From the NCBI GenBank assembly GCA_016220085.1, contig JACRIN010000020.1:1-64000 (forward strand): 64,000 bases of DNA, read 5' to 3'. Both the position numbers and the translations under genes were made by a program. Within the stretch, counting starts at the first letter, position 1, and each line of letters starts with the position of its first letter. This stretch comes from Planctomycetota bacterium. Its GTDB lineage: Bacteria > Planctomycetota > UBA1135 > GCA-002686595. Below, piece after piece: positions 24,907 to 36,398 of the stretch. The notes beneath the pieces were generated by a model that ran no database searches, was not told the origin of the DNA, and worked only from the letters and a program-made list of their open reading frames with translations.

Positions 24907-26085
24907 ATGCTCGAACGCCTCTCGCCCGCTCGGCGCAACCTGGCACTGCTGGTCGTCGGGCTGCTGGTGATCTGGTTCTCGTGGACCGTCCGCACGGTGC
25001 TGAACCCGGTGATCCTCGGGTACCTGCTCGCCTACGTGCTGCACCCGTTGGTCGAGACGCTCGAACGGCGCGGCTGGTCGCGGCGCACCGCGGTGAACCT
25101 GATCTTCATGACGTTCGCGCTGCTGATGGCGCTGACCGCGCTCAGCCTCTTCTGGCAGGGCAAGGCGCTCTTCGAGCAGATCTCGAGCATGTTCTCGCCG
25201 ACCGACGACGCGAACGTGCCCGCGCTGCAGGCGCGGCTCGACATCGCGCTCGCGGATCTCCAGCAGCAGCTCCTGAAGTGGGGCGTGCTGCAAGCCGGCA
25301 CCGAGACCAAGCCGCTCGAGCCGTGGAGCCTGCACGCGGTCTTCGACGCGCTACGCAACTGGTGGCGCTCCGAGATGGGCACCGAGGCGAGCGCGCGCGC
25401 CGGCGCCGCCGCCGCGGAGGGGCTCTTCGGCGCCGTGAAGCGCGTCTCCGGCTCGGTGATGTCGGTGGTGTCGCTCGTCTTCCTGCTGCCGATCTACACG
25501 TACTTCCTCTTGTTCGAGCTCGAGCGCATCCACGCGTTCGTGCGCCGCTACCTGCCGCGCCGCGAACGCGAGCGCATCGCGCGCATCGGCGAGCAGATCG
25601 GCGAAGTGCTCGCGAGCTTCTTCCGCGGCCGGCTCTTCGTCTGCCTCTTGAAGGGGCTGTTCCTGACGGTCGCGCTCTTCCTCTGCGGCGTGCCGTACGC
25701 GGTGTTGCTCGGGTTCCTCGGCGGGATGCTCGCGCTGGTTCCGGTGGTCGGGCCGGTGGTCGCGTTCCTGCTCGCGTTCCTGGTCGCGATGCTCGAGTTC
25801 GACTCGGTGATGCAGGCGCTGATGTGGGTCGGCGGCGTGTACGGCGTCGCGGAAGTGATCGAAGGCTACGTGCTGATCCCGAAGATCCTCGGCGACAGCC
25901 TCGGACTCCACCCGGTGGTGGTCATTCTCGCGCTGACGATCGGTGGAGCGGCGCTCGGGCTGTTCGGCTTGCTGGTCGCGCTGCCGGCGACCGCGACGGT
26001 GATCATCCTCGTGCGCGAGCTGATCCTGCCGGCGCTGCGCGTGCTCGCTGAGGAGAACTCGACCGCGCCGCCGAAGACCGGCTGA
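24907..26085 (+). CDS. AI-2E family transporter (PerM-like permease)
   Basis: 392 aa from ATG 24907. Two N-terminal membrane segments, a soluble loop (about 90-175) and a further five to six membrane segments match the AI-2E family (UPF0118). GYLLAYVLHPLVETLERRG at the N-terminus and VEIP-like EVIEGYVLIPKILGDSLGLHP near the C-terminus are the conserved blocks. Members export autoinducer-2 or act as Na+/H+ antiporters; which applies here cannot be told. It ends the tmk-holB operon. Confidence 0.85.
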   Translation: MLERLSPARRNLALLVVGLLVIWFSWTVRTVLNPVILGYLLAYVLHPLVETLERRGWSRRTAVNLIFMTFALLMALTALSLFWQGKALFEQISSMFSPTDDANVPALQARLDIALADLQQQLLKWGVLQAGTETKPLEPWSLHAVFDALRNWWRSEMGTEASARAGAAAAEGLFGAVKRVSGSVMSVVSLVFLLPIYTYFLLFELERIHAFVRRYLPRRERERIARIGEQIGEVLASFFRGRLFVCLLKGLFLTVALFLCGVPYAVLLGFLGGMLALVPVVGPVVAFLLAFLVAMLEFDSVMQALMWVGGVYGVAEVIEGYVLIPKILGDSLGLHPVVVILALTIGGAALGLFGLLVALPATATVIILVRELILPALRVLAEENSTAPPKTG

Positions 26086-26220
26086 CGCGACGCGCGGCTC
26101 ACGCGGAGCACGTCACGTCTCGCGTCCGCGCCCGCCCGCGCCCCCGAGCATCGGCGCGCCGCATCCAAGCGCGAGGGCTCGCCGCCCGTCGAGGCAGCGA
26201 GCCCAGCGCGACCGCCTCGC

Positions 26221-28710
26221 TCAGTGTCCGTCGAGGTTGTCCTCGAGCAGCTTCGAGAGGCTGTCGAGCGCCGCGGCGGAGAGCTTGCCGTCGCCCTTCT
26301 TCGCCTCGGAGAGCTCCTTCAACGCGTCGCGCAGCGCGACCTTCTCGTCGCCGCGCAATTGGACGCGCGCGACGCTCTCGACCGGGATGTTCGACTGGTA
26401 CTCGGCGAAGTCCGTCGGCTTCTTGGCCTGGGCCTTCAGCGCGACGCGGATCGCTTCCTGGAGCTGCTCGTCCTCGACGAAATCGCCCTGCGGGAACTCC
26501 TTGCCGCGCTGATCCTGCACGCGGCGGCGGAGCTCGGCGCGCACGAGCGCGCGCACGTCGTCCGCGGGCAACGGCGTGTTGAGCCCCTGCACGAACGCGT
26601 CGAAGTTCGGGTACTTCGACACGTCGCGGTGATCGTTGTCCGCGAGCTCTTGCATCAGCGGCTTCTTCGACAGCTCGCCCCCGGCCGGGAAGTTCGCGTC
26701 GACGTAGTCTCGCACGGCATTGGTGCGGCGGATCTTGAGCATCTCCTCGATGCGCCACGTGTCGATGCGCCGGAGATCGACGTCGAGTTCCGGTCGCACG
26801 CCTCCGTCGCTCAGGATGTTGCCTTCCTTGTCGAGCTCGCGGTGGATCGAGCGACCGGACGGCAGCAGGTAGCGCGCGATCGTCAGCTTGACGCGCGGCG
26901 CGAAATCGAACTCGCCGTTGCCGTTCGCGTCCTTGGTCAGCTTCTCCCAGTTGTCGTGGCGATTGTTGGCGTTCTCGTCCTCGTACTCGTCGTCCTCCAG
27001 GCCCGGCACGCGGATCAGGTTCTGCACCGAGCCCTTGCCGAAGCTGCGCTTGCCGATGATCACGCCGCGCTTGTGATCCTGCAGCGCGCCCGAGACGATC
27101 TCCGCTGCCGACGCGGTGAAGCGGTTGACGAGCACGCTGACCGGCATCTCGATCGGCACTACGGGTTCGCCGGTGCTCTTGAACTGCTCCTTGCCCTCGA
27201 TGCGGTTCTCCGTCGACACCACCGGCGTGTCCTTCGGCAGGAAGAGACCCGCGACTCCGACCGCTTCGTCGAGCAGGCCGCCGCTGTTGTTGCGCAGGTC
27301 GAGCACGATCGACTTCGCGCCCTGGGCGAGCAGGTCCTTCAGCGCCTTGCGTACCTCGGTGGTCGCGACGCGGCTGAAATCGTTGAGCACGACCATCCCG
27401 ATCGCTCCGGGCAGCATCTGCGACTGCACCGCCGGGATCGTGATCGACTCGCGCGTGATCTCGACCGCCATGTCCTCGCTCGGACGGTCGATCAGCGCGC
27501 GGTCCATGCCGCGGCGCCAGATGTACAGCTTGACCTTGGTGCCCGGACGGCCCTTCAGGCGCTTGATCACCTCGTCGACCGGCTCGCGCAGCGTCGGCCA
27601 CTCCTCGATCCGCACGATCTTGTCGTCGCTCGACAGGCCGGCGCGGTACGCGGGACCGGAGTAGATCGGGTGCGTGATCGTGAACAGGCCGTCGTCCGGA
27701 TCGTCGCCGACGTACGCGCCGATGCCGCCGTAGCCCGCTTCGAGGTCCTGCTCGAAGCGCGCGTATTCCTTGCCGCTGAAGTACGTCGAGTGCTCGTCCA
27801 TCGCCTGGAGCATCCCGTTGAGCGCGGCGGAGAGCAGGTCCTCGCGTTTCGCGTGGTCTCCTTCGATGTGCCAGCTCTGGATCATGCTCATCACGGTGCG
27901 GAACTGCGCCTGCTCCGGCGTCTCCTTGCCGCGCTTCGAGGCGTCGTCGCTGGTGCCGCGCTGGCGCAGGAGCCCCTCGGTCTGCTCGCGGACGCGCTCG
28001 GTCTCGAGGTACGCCTCCGCGAGCCGGCCGCGTTCGCCGGGCAGGCCGGAGAGCTTCTTCAGCTCGTCGTAGAGCACGCCGGTGATCTCCGCGTTCGAGC
28101 GGGCGAGCGCGAGCGCGCCCAGCGCCCGCAGGTTCGCGTCGTTCGACGTCAGGAACTCGGTCATGCGCGCGCGCGCTTGCCGCCGCGCGTCGCCGCCGCC
28201 GAGTTGGTACCACGCGTGGGCGGCCGCCAGGTTCACCTCGGGGTCGAGTTCGCCCTTCTCGGCGGCGAGCTGCAGTCGGTCGACGAGCTCGCCGCGCTCC
28301 TCGCCGGAAAGCGTGCGGAATTCGGCGTCGGCGAGCAGGTTCGCCGCGGCGATCGCGACGTCCTTGCTCGGATCCGAGAGCAACGGAACCAACGAGCCGA
28401 CGAGCTTCGACGCGTCCGGATTCTCGCAGGCGAGGCGCAGCGCGACCAAGAAGAGCGCAGCGTTGGGCTCGAGCTCTTCCGCGCGCAAGAAACCGTCGAC
28501 CGCCGCGCCGAGGTCCTTCGACGGCACGACCGACGTCACGGTCTCGACGCGCAGCCAGATGTCCTCGACCTTCCAATCGTTGCAGGCGCGCAGGTCCTGC
28601 TCGATCACGGCGCGCGCGTCGATGCTGGAGCCGTCTTTGGTCCCTTGCTGGGCGAACGCGATCGGCGCGGAGAGGACCAGCGCCAGGCTGAGGCTGCGGA
28701 GTTGGATCAT
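26221..28710 (-). CDS. S41-family C-terminal processing protease
   Basis: 829 aa from ATG 28710, giving a clean signal peptide (IQLRSLSLALVLSAPIAFAQ); an in-frame TTG 28722 is less likely. Residues 40-240 are helical repeat-like. A PDZ domain lies near 330-410 (GYGGIGAYVGDDPDDGLF, YRAGLSSDDKIVRIEE), followed by the tail-specific protease core with Ser in NRFTASAAEIVSGAL (about 533) and Lys in GKRSFGKGSVQN, the Ser-Lys dyad. It cleaves exported proteins at their C-termini. At about twice the length of common CtpA it resembles the longer Prc/CT441-like forms. The C-terminal 170 residues are charged and unrecognised. Confidence 0.85.
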   Translation of the reverse strand: MIQLRSLSLALVLSAPIAFAQQGTKDGSSIDARAVIEQDLRACNDWKVEDIWLRVETVTSVVPSKDLGAAVDGFLRAEELEPNAALFLVALRLACENPDASKLVGSLVPLLSDPSKDVAIAAANLLADAEFRTLSGEERGELVDRLQLAAEKGELDPEVNLAAAHAWYQLGGGDARRQARARMTEFLTSNDANLRALGALALARSNAEITGVLYDELKKLSGLPGERGRLAEAYLETERVREQTEGLLRQRGTSDDASKRGKETPEQAQFRTVMSMIQSWHIEGDHAKREDLLSAALNGMLQAMDEHSTYFSGKEYARFEQDLEAGYGGIGAYVGDDPDDGLFTITHPIYSGPAYRAGLSSDDKIVRIEEWPTLREPVDEVIKRLKGRPGTKVKLYIWRRGMDRALIDRPSEDMAVEITRESITIPAVQSQMLPGAIGMVVLNDFSRVATTEVRKALKDLLAQGAKSIVLDLRNNSGGLLDEAVGVAGLFLPKDTPVVSTENRIEGKEQFKSTGEPVVPIEMPVSVLVNRFTASAAEIVSGALQDHKRGVIIGKRSFGKGSVQNLIRVPGLEDDEYEDENANNRHDNWEKLTKDANGNGEFDFAPRVKLTIARYLLPSGRSIHRELDKEGNILSDGGVRPELDVDLRRIDTWRIEEMLKIRRTNAVRDYVDANFPAGGELSKKPLMQELADNDHRDVSKYPNFDAFVQGLNTPLPADDVRALVRAELRRRVQDQRGKEFPQGDFVEDEQLQEAIRVALKAQAKKPTDFAEYQSNIPVESVARVQLRGDEKVALRDALKELSEAKKGDGKLSAAALDSLSKLLEDNLDGH

Positions 28711-28856
28711 AGGTGTACGCAAGGTGGAATCGGCGTCACGAGCGGCCTGTATCGGCGGCCGACGGCGTCGCGTGGGAGGGTGCGAAGGCGTAATCTAGGC
28801 TCCTCACCCGCGCGCGTTCTCCAAGGAACGAAAAACTTGCTTCGGCGCGCGGCACC

Positions 28857-29390
28857 ATGGCTCGAACCCCCGATCGGAAGCGCGCGCTCTCGCACGTCGA
28901 GCGCTCGAAGCACGGCGACGGCGCGAACACGCGTTCGCGGATGGTCGACGTCGGAGGCAAATCCCCGACCGAGCGCAAGGCGACGGCGAGGGCGAGCGTA
29001 CGGTTCCCGTCGCCGGTGGTGAGCGCTCTGTTCGCGGGCCGCGGACCGAAAGGCGCGATCACCGAGATCGCCCGCGCCGCGGGGCTGCTCGCGGCGAAGC
29101 GCACCGCGGAGTTGATCCCGATGTGCCATCCGCTCGCGCTCTCGCACCTCGAGATCCTCTTCCGGCCCCGCGGAGAGCGACGGATCGAGGTGACGTGCAC
29201 GGCCGCCTGCGTCGGCCCGACCGGCGTCGAGATGGAGGCGATGGTGGGGGCGTCGGTCGCAGCCTTGACGATCTACGACATGACCAAGGCGCTCGACCAC
29301 GGCATCGCGATCGAGGAGGTCGAGCTCCTGGAGAAGCGCGGCGGCAAGTCCGGCGTGTGGCGGCGACGCGCGCGACGGCGAGCGCCTTGA
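28857..29390 (+). CDS. moaC: Cyclic pyranopterin monophosphate synthase
   Basis: 177 aa from ATG 28857. The MoaC blocks are all present: RMVDVGGKSPTERKA, KRTAELIPMCHPLALSH with the catalytic His and Lys, and TGVEMEAMVGASVAALTIYD. It converts the cyclic dihydro-GTP formed by MoaA into cyclic pyranopterin monophosphate in molybdenum cofactor synthesis. It stands alone, as no other moa gene is visible. The last 12 residues are an Arg-rich run (RRRARRRAP) that goes past the usual end and may be drift. Confidence 0.92.
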   Translation: MARTPDRKRALSHVERSKHGDGANTRSRMVDVGGKSPTERKATARASVRFPSPVVSALFAGRGPKGAITEIARAAGLLAAKRTAELIPMCHPLALSHLEILFRPRGERRIEVTCTAACVGPTGVEMEAMVGASVAALTIYDMTKALDHGIAIEEVELLEKRGGKSGVWRRRARRRAP

Positions 29391-29410
29391 GCGCGGCGGC
29401 CGCGGCGCCC

Positions 29411-29458
29411 GACGCAAAGCCTGACGCAAGGCCCGACGCAGCGTGCGACGCAAAGGCG
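29411..29458. repeat. Four tandem 12-bp repeats
   Basis: GACGCAAAGCCT, GACGCAAGGCCC, GACGCAGCGTGC and GACGCAAAGGCG lie end to end, 20 bp after moaC. GACGCA is constant in all four. They could be a small regulatory array or the remains of a repetitive coding tail. The rest of 29391-29640 shows no gene. Confidence 0.8.
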
Positions 29459-29640
29459 AAGCACGAGGGTACCGAGCGAGGGGGCCGCACCGGAGGACCG
29501 CGCGACCTGACGGCGGGCGGCGGCCGCAAGGGGGGCGAAAGGGCTTCGGTCGATCGCTATGCTGCCGCGACGCGGCGGCGCCTGGTCGCGCGCGTTGACG
29601 GCACCTGCCCCCCTCCAAGGCCCCGAGGATAGACGTCCGC

Positions 29641-30126
29641 ATGGACATCAAACAGCTCCAGCGCCTGGTCGCCCTGATGCAGCGCGGTGAGATCACCGAA
29701 CTCGAGGTCGACGACAACAAGAACGGTCTGCGCGTGCGCCTGAAGCGCGGCACCGAGCAACCGGCGTCGAACGCACCGGTCGTCCATGTGACCCAGGGTG
29801 CCGCGGCGCCGGTCGCGCTGCCGATCGCGGCCGTGGTCGCCCCGCTCGCCGCTGAGGCCGCTCCCGCCGCCGCGAAGGAACCGGTCGGCAAGCCGTTCCC
29901 GAGCCCGATGGTCGGTACCTACTACCGCGCGCCTTCGCCGGAAGCCGAGCCCTTCGTGCGCGTCGGCACGCGCGTCGAGCCGGAGAGCGTCGTCTGCATC
30001 ATCGAGGCGATGAAGGTGATGAACGAGATCCGCGCGGAGACGTCCGGAGAGATCGTCGAGCTCCTGGTCGAGAACGGCGAGCCGGTCGAATTCGGCCAGC
30101 CGCTGTTCCTGATCAAGCCCGACTGA
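29641..30126 (+). CDS. accB: Biotin carboxyl carrier protein of acetyl-CoA carboxylase
   Basis: 161 aa. The N-terminal 40 residues start [22 protein letters not shown], the usual AccB start. An Ala/Pro-rich linker follows (about 60-80), then the biotinyl domain with [13 protein letters not shown] and the biotin site EAMKVMNEI (Lys about 125). It carries the carboxyl group between biotin carboxylase and carboxyltransferase in the first step of fatty acid synthesis. accC follows 22 bp downstream; accA and accD are not in the window. A TAGACG box 6 bp before the ATG suggests a near-leaderless start, with low certainty. Confidence 0.95.
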   Translation: MDIKQLQRLVALMQRGEITELEVDDNKNGLRVRLKRGTEQPASNAPVVHVTQGAAAPVALPIAAVVAPLAAEAAPAAAKEPVGKPFPSPMVGTYYRAPSPEAEPFVRVGTRVEPESVVCIIEAMKVMNEIRAETSGEIVELLVENGEPVEFGQPLFLIKPD

Positions 30127-30148
30127 ACGCCCCCCTCCGGCTCCACTG

Positions 30149-31525
30149 ATGTTCCGCCGAATCCTGGTCGCCAACCGCGGAGAGATCGCCCAGCGCATCA
30201 TCCGCACCTGCCGCGAGATGGGCATCGAGACTGTCGCGGTCTACTCGCAGGCCGACGCCGACGCGCTCTATCTGCGCCAGGCCGACGAAACGATCTGCAT
30301 CGGCGCCGCGCCTGGCTCGAAGTCGTACCTCAACATTCCGGCGATCATCTCGGCCGCCGAGATCGCCGACGTCGACGCGATCCACCCGGGTTACGGGTTC
30401 CTGTCGGAGAACTCGCACTTCGCCGAGGTCTGCAACTCCTGCAACATCCATTTCATCGGGCCGGATCCGAAGAGCATCGAGGCGGTCGGCAACAAGGCCA
30501 ACGCACGCGCGATGGCGATCTCGGCCGACGTGCCGGTAGTGCCGGGCTCCGACGGCCCGGTGGAGGACGAGCAGACCGCGCTCAAGGTCGCGCAACGCCT
30601 CGGCTATCCGGTGATCATCAAGGCGGCGGCGGGCGGAGGCGGGCGCGGGATGCGGATCGCGCGCAACGACCCGAGCTTGGTCAGCGGCTTCCACGCCGCG
30701 CGCAGCGAAGCGGAGGCGGCGTTCGGCGACTCGACGGTGTACGTCGAGAAGTTCGTCGAGAACCCGCGGCACGTCGAAGTGCAGATCCTCGGGGATCGCC
30801 ACGGCACGCTGCTGCACCTCGGCGAACGCGATTGCACGATCCAGCGCCGCCACCAAAAGCTCGTCGAGGAATCGCCGAGCTCCAGCATCACGCCCGAGAC
30901 CCGCGCCGCGATGGGCGCCGCCGCGGTGCGCGTCGCGAAGGCCGCGAGCTATCACAATGCTGGAACCGTCGAGTTCCTGGTCGACCAGAAGAACAACTTC
31001 TTCTTCATCGAGGTCAACGCACGCATCCAGGTCGAGCACTCGGTGACCGAGCTCGTGACCGGCATCGACCTGATCCGTCAGCAGATCCTGGTCGCGTCCG
31101 GCGAGAAGCTGCCGTGGCGCCAGGACCAGATCGAGACCCGCGGCCACGCGATCGAGTGCCGGATCAACGCCGAGGACCCCGACAAGGACTTCCAGCCGTG
31201 CCCCGGCGTGATCGACGTCTTCGTCCCCCCGGGGGGGCCTGGGGTGCGCGTCGACAGCCACGGCTACAGCGGGTATCGGATTCCGCCGAACTACGACTCC
31301 ATGATCGGCAAGCTGATGGCGCACCGCGCGACCCGCGAGGCGGCGATCCGCACGATGCTCCGCGCGCTCGACGAATTCGTGATCGTCGGTCCGAAGACCA
31401 CCATCCCGCTGCTGCGCAAAATCCTGAACCACCCGGACTTCAGGAACGGCGACCACGACACCGGCTTCGTCGAGCGCTACTTCGGCGCGCGCCCGGCGAC
31501 GACCATCGCGCGGGACTCACAATGA
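30149..31525 (+). CDS. accC: Biotin carboxylase of acetyl-CoA carboxylase
   Basis: 458 aa, close to the usual 450. It has [20 protein letters not shown] (N-terminal domain), the ATP-grasp glycine loop [33 protein letters not shown] and [14 protein letters not shown]. The last normally reads NTRIQVEHPVTE and holds the catalytic Glu/Arg. It carboxylates the biotin on AccB using ATP and bicarbonate. Its TGA overlaps the ATG of the lipoprotein gene that follows (ATGA), linking fatty acid synthesis genes to the glycan gene run downstream. Confidence 0.95.
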   Translation: MFRRILVANRGEIAQRIIRTCREMGIETVAVYSQADADALYLRQADETICIGAAPGSKSYLNIPAIISAAEIADVDAIHPGYGFLSENSHFAEVCNSCNIHFIGPDPKSIEAVGNKANARAMAISADVPVVPGSDGPVEDEQTALKVAQRLGYPVIIKAAAGGGGRGMRIARNDPSLVSGFHAARSEAEAAFGDSTVYVEKFVENPRHVEVQILGDRHGTLLHLGERDCTIQRRHQKLVEESPSSSITPETRAAMGAAAVRVAKAASYHNAGTVEFLVDQKNNFFFIEVNARIQVEHSVTELVTGIDLIRQQILVASGEKLPWRQDQIETRGHAIECRINAEDPDKDFQPCPGVIDVFVPPGGPGVRVDSHGYSGYRIPPNYDSMIGKLMAHRATREAAIRTMLRALDEFVIVGPKTTIPLLRKILNHPDFRNGDHDTGFVERYFGARPATTIARDSQ

Positions 31526-32442
31526 AGCTCGCCCTCCGATTCCGGCTGCCCGCGCTCTCCCTGGGCCTCGCCCTGCTCGCGCCGAGCTGCTTCTGGCTCA
31601 ACACGCAGCGTTGGCCGGCTCCGATGGAGGGCCCGACCGGCGACGAACTGCCGCCCGATCCGCACCCGCACCTTCCGGGCCCCGAAGAGGCGACCGTGTT
31701 CCGCCACGCGGATCCGGTGCAGTTCCGCCCGGCGGGCGCGCTCGCGGGCTACCCGCTCGTGTTCTTCGACAAGAAGGCCCGCGCCACCGCCGGAGCCTGC
31801 GTGATCGTCTCCGCCGGCGGCCGCGCCGAAGTGTTGTGGCCTTCGGGCTCGTCGGTGGTGATGTTCGGCCAGGCGGTCGGTTGGATCGGCAGCCCGGGCC
31901 GCGGCGAGCCGCTCTTCGAGTTCCAGGACGTCGATCGCGCATCGATCGAGATGAAGGCGGGCGACAACGTGCGCCTGCTCGGCGGCGCGCTGCTGTTCGG
32001 CGATTCGGGCCCGTACCTGATCGAACGTTCGCGCGCCGACATCGTCGTCTTGAAGAACCAGTCGAAGTCGCCGGTGACGCTCGCGTTCCGCGACGAGGTA
32101 TACGAGCTCGCGCCCGGCCAGGAAGTCGACCTGCCGGTGGTCTCGACCGGCACCGCGCCCGAGGAGCCGCCGGCCGACGCGCGGCTGCTCGCCGGCCGCG
32201 GCTTCCAGGTCGAGGTGTCCGGCGAGCTTGCGCGCGGCGACGACGGGCATGCGCTGCGACTGCAAGCGAACGGACCCGCGACGCTCGACGGCCTCGGCGT
32301 GCGCGTGCGTCTCCAGGCGGGCGAGAGCGCGACCTTCAAGAGCCTCGGCGAGCCGCGCGACGAAGTCCCCGAAGCTCCGGCCGAGCCGCCGACCGACGGC
32401 CCGGCGGACGAGCCCACCCCAACCGACGGCGAGCGGCGTTGA
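31522..32442 (+). CDS. Lipoprotein with possible FecR-like domain
   Basis: 306 aa from ATG 31522, overlapping the accC stop. The signal peptide ends in a lipobox (ALLAPSC, Cys about 22). Residues 85-220 are beta-rich ([39 protein letters not shown]) and could be a FecR-like or SH3-like barrel, but the match is weak. The C-terminal 35 residues are Pro/Asp/Glu-rich ([15 protein letters not shown]), a low-complexity linker. It probably sits in the outer or inner membrane facing the periplasm. Function unknown; a structural or sensing role in the envelope would fit the operon. Confidence 0.55.
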   Translation: MKLALRFRLPALSLGLALLAPSCFWLNTQRWPAPMEGPTGDELPPDPHPHLPGPEEATVFRHADPVQFRPAGALAGYPLVFFDKKARATAGACVIVSAGGRAEVLWPSGSSVVMFGQAVGWIGSPGRGEPLFEFQDVDRASIEMKAGDNVRLLGGALLFGDSGPYLIERSRADIVVLKNQSKSPVTLAFRDEVYELAPGQEVDLPVVSTGTAPEEPPADARLLAGRGFQVEVSGELARGDDGHALRLQANGPATLDGLGVRVRLQAGESATFKSLGEPRDEVPEAPAEPPTDGPADEPTPTDGERR

Positions 32443-32465
32443 CGCCGCGGCCGAGCAAACCCTCC

Positions 32466-33452
32466 ATGTCGAAACGACGCGTACTGATCACCGGCGGCGC
32501 CGGATTCCTCGGCAGTCACCTCTGCGACCGCTTCCTCGCCGAAGGGTTCGAGGTGGTCTGCATGGACAACCTGATCACCGGGGATCTGCGCAACATCGAG
32601 CACCTGTTCGGGAACTCGTCGTTCCACTTCTACAACCAGGACGTCACCGAGTTCATCCACGTCCCGGGCGACCTCTACGCCGTGCTGCACTTCGCGTCGC
32701 CGGCGAGCCCGATCGACTACCTCGAGCTGCCGATCCAGACGCTCAAGGTCGGTTCCCTCGGCACGCACAAGGCGCTGGGTCTCGCGCGCTCGAAGGGCGC
32801 GCGCTTCCTGCTCGCGTCGACATCGGAGTGCTACGGCGATCCGCTGGTGCATCCGCAGCGCGAGGACTACTGGGGCAACGTCAACCCGGTCGGTCCGCGC
32901 GGCGTGTACGACGAGGCGAAGCGCTTCGCGGAGGCCATGACGATGGCCTACCACCGCTACCACAAGCTCGAGACGCGCATCATCCGCATCTTCAACACGT
33001 ACGGGCCGCGGATGCGTCTGAACGACGGGCGCGCGCTGCCGGCGTTCATGAGCCAAGCGCTGCGCGGCGAGGACGTCACGGTGTTCGGCGACGGTTCGCA
33101 GACGCGCTCCTTCTGCTACGTCGACGACCTCGTCGAGGGCATCTACCGCTTGCTGCACTCCGACGAGATCTACCCGACCAACATCGGCAATCCGGCGGAG
33201 ATGACGATCCGGGAGTTCGCCGAAGCGGTGGTCGCGCTCTGCGGCTCGAACTCGAAGCTCGTCTTCAAGCCGCTGCCCGAGGACGACCCGAAGGTGCGCC
33301 AACCCGACATCACCAAGGCGCGGCGCGTGCTCGGTTGGGAGCCCAAGGTCGACCTCGCGACCGGTCTCGAGCGCACGCTCGCGTACTTCCGCTCGCGGCT
33401 CGAGCTCGTGCCGGCCAAGCCCGGCGGCAAGCCGGGCGACAAGAGGGCTTGA
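32466..33452 (+). CDS. UDP-glucuronate decarboxylase (UDP-xylose synthase)
   Basis: 328 aa from ATG 32466. An extended short-chain dehydrogenase with [17 protein letters not shown] (NAD loop), catalytic [14 protein letters not shown] and [13 protein letters not shown] (Tyr-x3-Lys). [20 protein letters not shown] is characteristic of UDP-xylose synthases as opposed to epimerases. It turns UDP-glucuronate into UDP-xylose in the cytoplasm. It sits with GlmS and a UDP-glucuronate epimerase, implying a shared UDP-glucuronate pool; the UDP-glucose dehydrogenase that makes it is not in the window. Confidence 0.88.
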   Translation: MSKRRVLITGGAGFLGSHLCDRFLAEGFEVVCMDNLITGDLRNIEHLFGNSSFHFYNQDVTEFIHVPGDLYAVLHFASPASPIDYLELPIQTLKVGSLGTHKALGLARSKGARFLLASTSECYGDPLVHPQREDYWGNVNPVGPRGVYDEAKRFAEAMTMAYHRYHKLETRIIRIFNTYGPRMRLNDGRALPAFMSQALRGEDVTVFGDGSQTRSFCYVDDLVEGIYRLLHSDEIYPTNIGNPAEMTIREFAEAVVALCGSNSKLVFKPLPEDDPKVRQPDITKARRVLGWEPKVDLATGLERTLAYFRSRLELVPAKPGGKPGDKRA

Positions 33453-33455
33453 CCC

Positions 33456-35297
<1,842 letters not shown>

Positions 35298-35304
35298 GCC
35301 CCGC

Positions 35305-36255
35305 ATGAAAGTCCTGGTCACCGGAGGCGCGGGCTTCATCGGCTCGCACGTCTGCGAGGCGCTGCTCGCGCGCGGCGACGAAGTGGTCGTGCTCGACAAC
35401 TTCAACGATTTCTACGACCCGCGCATCAAGCGGCGCAACGCGGCGTTGCTCGCTCGGGCGAAGGTCGTCGAAGGCGACCTGCGCGACCGCGAGCTCGTGG
35501 CGAACCTCTTCGCGAAGGAGCGCTTCGACGCGCTCGTGCACCTCGCCGCGATGGCGGGCGTGCGGCCGTCGCTGCTGGATCCGTTGCACTACGTCGACGT
35601 CAACCTGCGCGGGACGATGATCCTGCTCGAAGAGCTGCGCAAGGCTCCGAAGACGCGGTTCGTGTTCGCATCGTCGTCGAGCGTCTACGGCGCCAACGAC
35701 CGCGTGCCGTTCAAGGAATCCGACGACATCCCGCACCCAGTCTCGCCGTACGCGTCGACCAAGCGCGCCGGAGAGCTCTTCGCCTGGACGCACCACCACC
35801 TCTACGGCATCCCGACCGCTTGCTTGCGCTTCTTCACCGTCTACGGCCCGCGCCAACGGCCCGAGATGGCGATCGCGAAGTTCGTCAAGGCGATCGAAGC
35901 GGGCCAAGCGATCCCGTTCTTCGGCGACGGCTCGACGCGCCGCGACTACACGTACGTCGACGACATCGTCGACGGCGTCGTGCGCGCGCTCGATCGCTGC
36001 GAGGGCTACCAGATCTACAACCTGGGCGAGAGCGCGACGACCTCGCTCGGTGAGCTCGTCGACCTGATCGGCAAGGCTGTCGGCCGCGAGCCGATCCTCG
36101 ACCGCCAGCCGTTGCAGCCCGGCGACGTCCTGATCACCTACGCCGACGTCACCAAAGCGAGGGAAAAGCTCGGCTACCGGCCGACGACGCCGATCGCCGA
36201 CGGGCTCATTCGCTACGTCGCGTGGTACCGCGCGACCGGCGGCGGCGTGCGCTGA
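35305..36255 (+). CDS. UDP-glucuronate 4-epimerase-like NAD-dependent epimerase
   Basis: 316 aa. It has KVLVTGGAGFIGSHVCEALL (NAD loop), VLDNFNDFYDPRIKRRNAA, and catalytic SSSSVYGANDRVPF with YASTKRAGEL (Tyr-x3-Lys). NDFYDP after the NAD loop is typical of UDP-glucuronate/galacturonate 4-epimerases (GAE/CapI), so UDP-galacturonate is the likely product. It follows glmS by 7 bp. With the UDP-xylose synthase it points to an acidic polysaccharide with uronic acids or pentoses. The exact sugar remains inference. Confidence 0.85.
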   Translation: MKVLVTGGAGFIGSHVCEALLARGDEVVVLDNFNDFYDPRIKRRNAALLARAKVVEGDLRDRELVANLFAKERFDALVHLAAMAGVRPSLLDPLHYVDVNLRGTMILLEELRKAPKTRFVFASSSSVYGANDRVPFKESDDIPHPVSPYASTKRAGELFAWTHHHLYGIPTACLRFFTVYGPRQRPEMAIAKFVKAIEAGQAIPFFGDGSTRRDYTYVDDIVDGVVRALDRCEGYQIYNLGESATTSLGELVDLIGKAVGREPILDRQPLQPGDVLITYADVTKAREKLGYRPTTPIADGLIRYVAWYRATGGGVR

Positions 36256-36294
36256 ACCCACGGGAGTCGCTCGCGCGTTGCCGACCAGCGCGCG

Positions 36295-36324
36295 TTGCCG
36301 CTCTCGACGGCGGCAATGTAGACT
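36295..36324 (+). promoter_or_regulatory. Predicted promoter with overlapping inverted repeat before rfbA
   Basis: TTGCCG (36295-36300) and TAGACT (36319-36324) lie 18 bp apart, 75 bp before the ATG at 36399. A perfect 7-bp inverted repeat (TTGCCGC 36295-36301, GCGGCAA 36310-36316, 8-bp gap) covers the -35 and spacer, where a repressor could bind. It also could be an RNA hairpin if transcription comes from upstream. Confidence 0.4.
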
Positions 36325-36398
36325 GCTCCGCTTCCCACGCTCCCCGAGCCGCCTCGCCGCGCCGATCCCCACCCCAGAGAACGCACGGAATACGTCCC

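Noticed and set aside
33453..33455. glmS ribozyme upstream of glmS
   Set aside because: The gap to the previous gene is 3 bp and no ribozyme-like fold is recognisable in the coding sequence before it.
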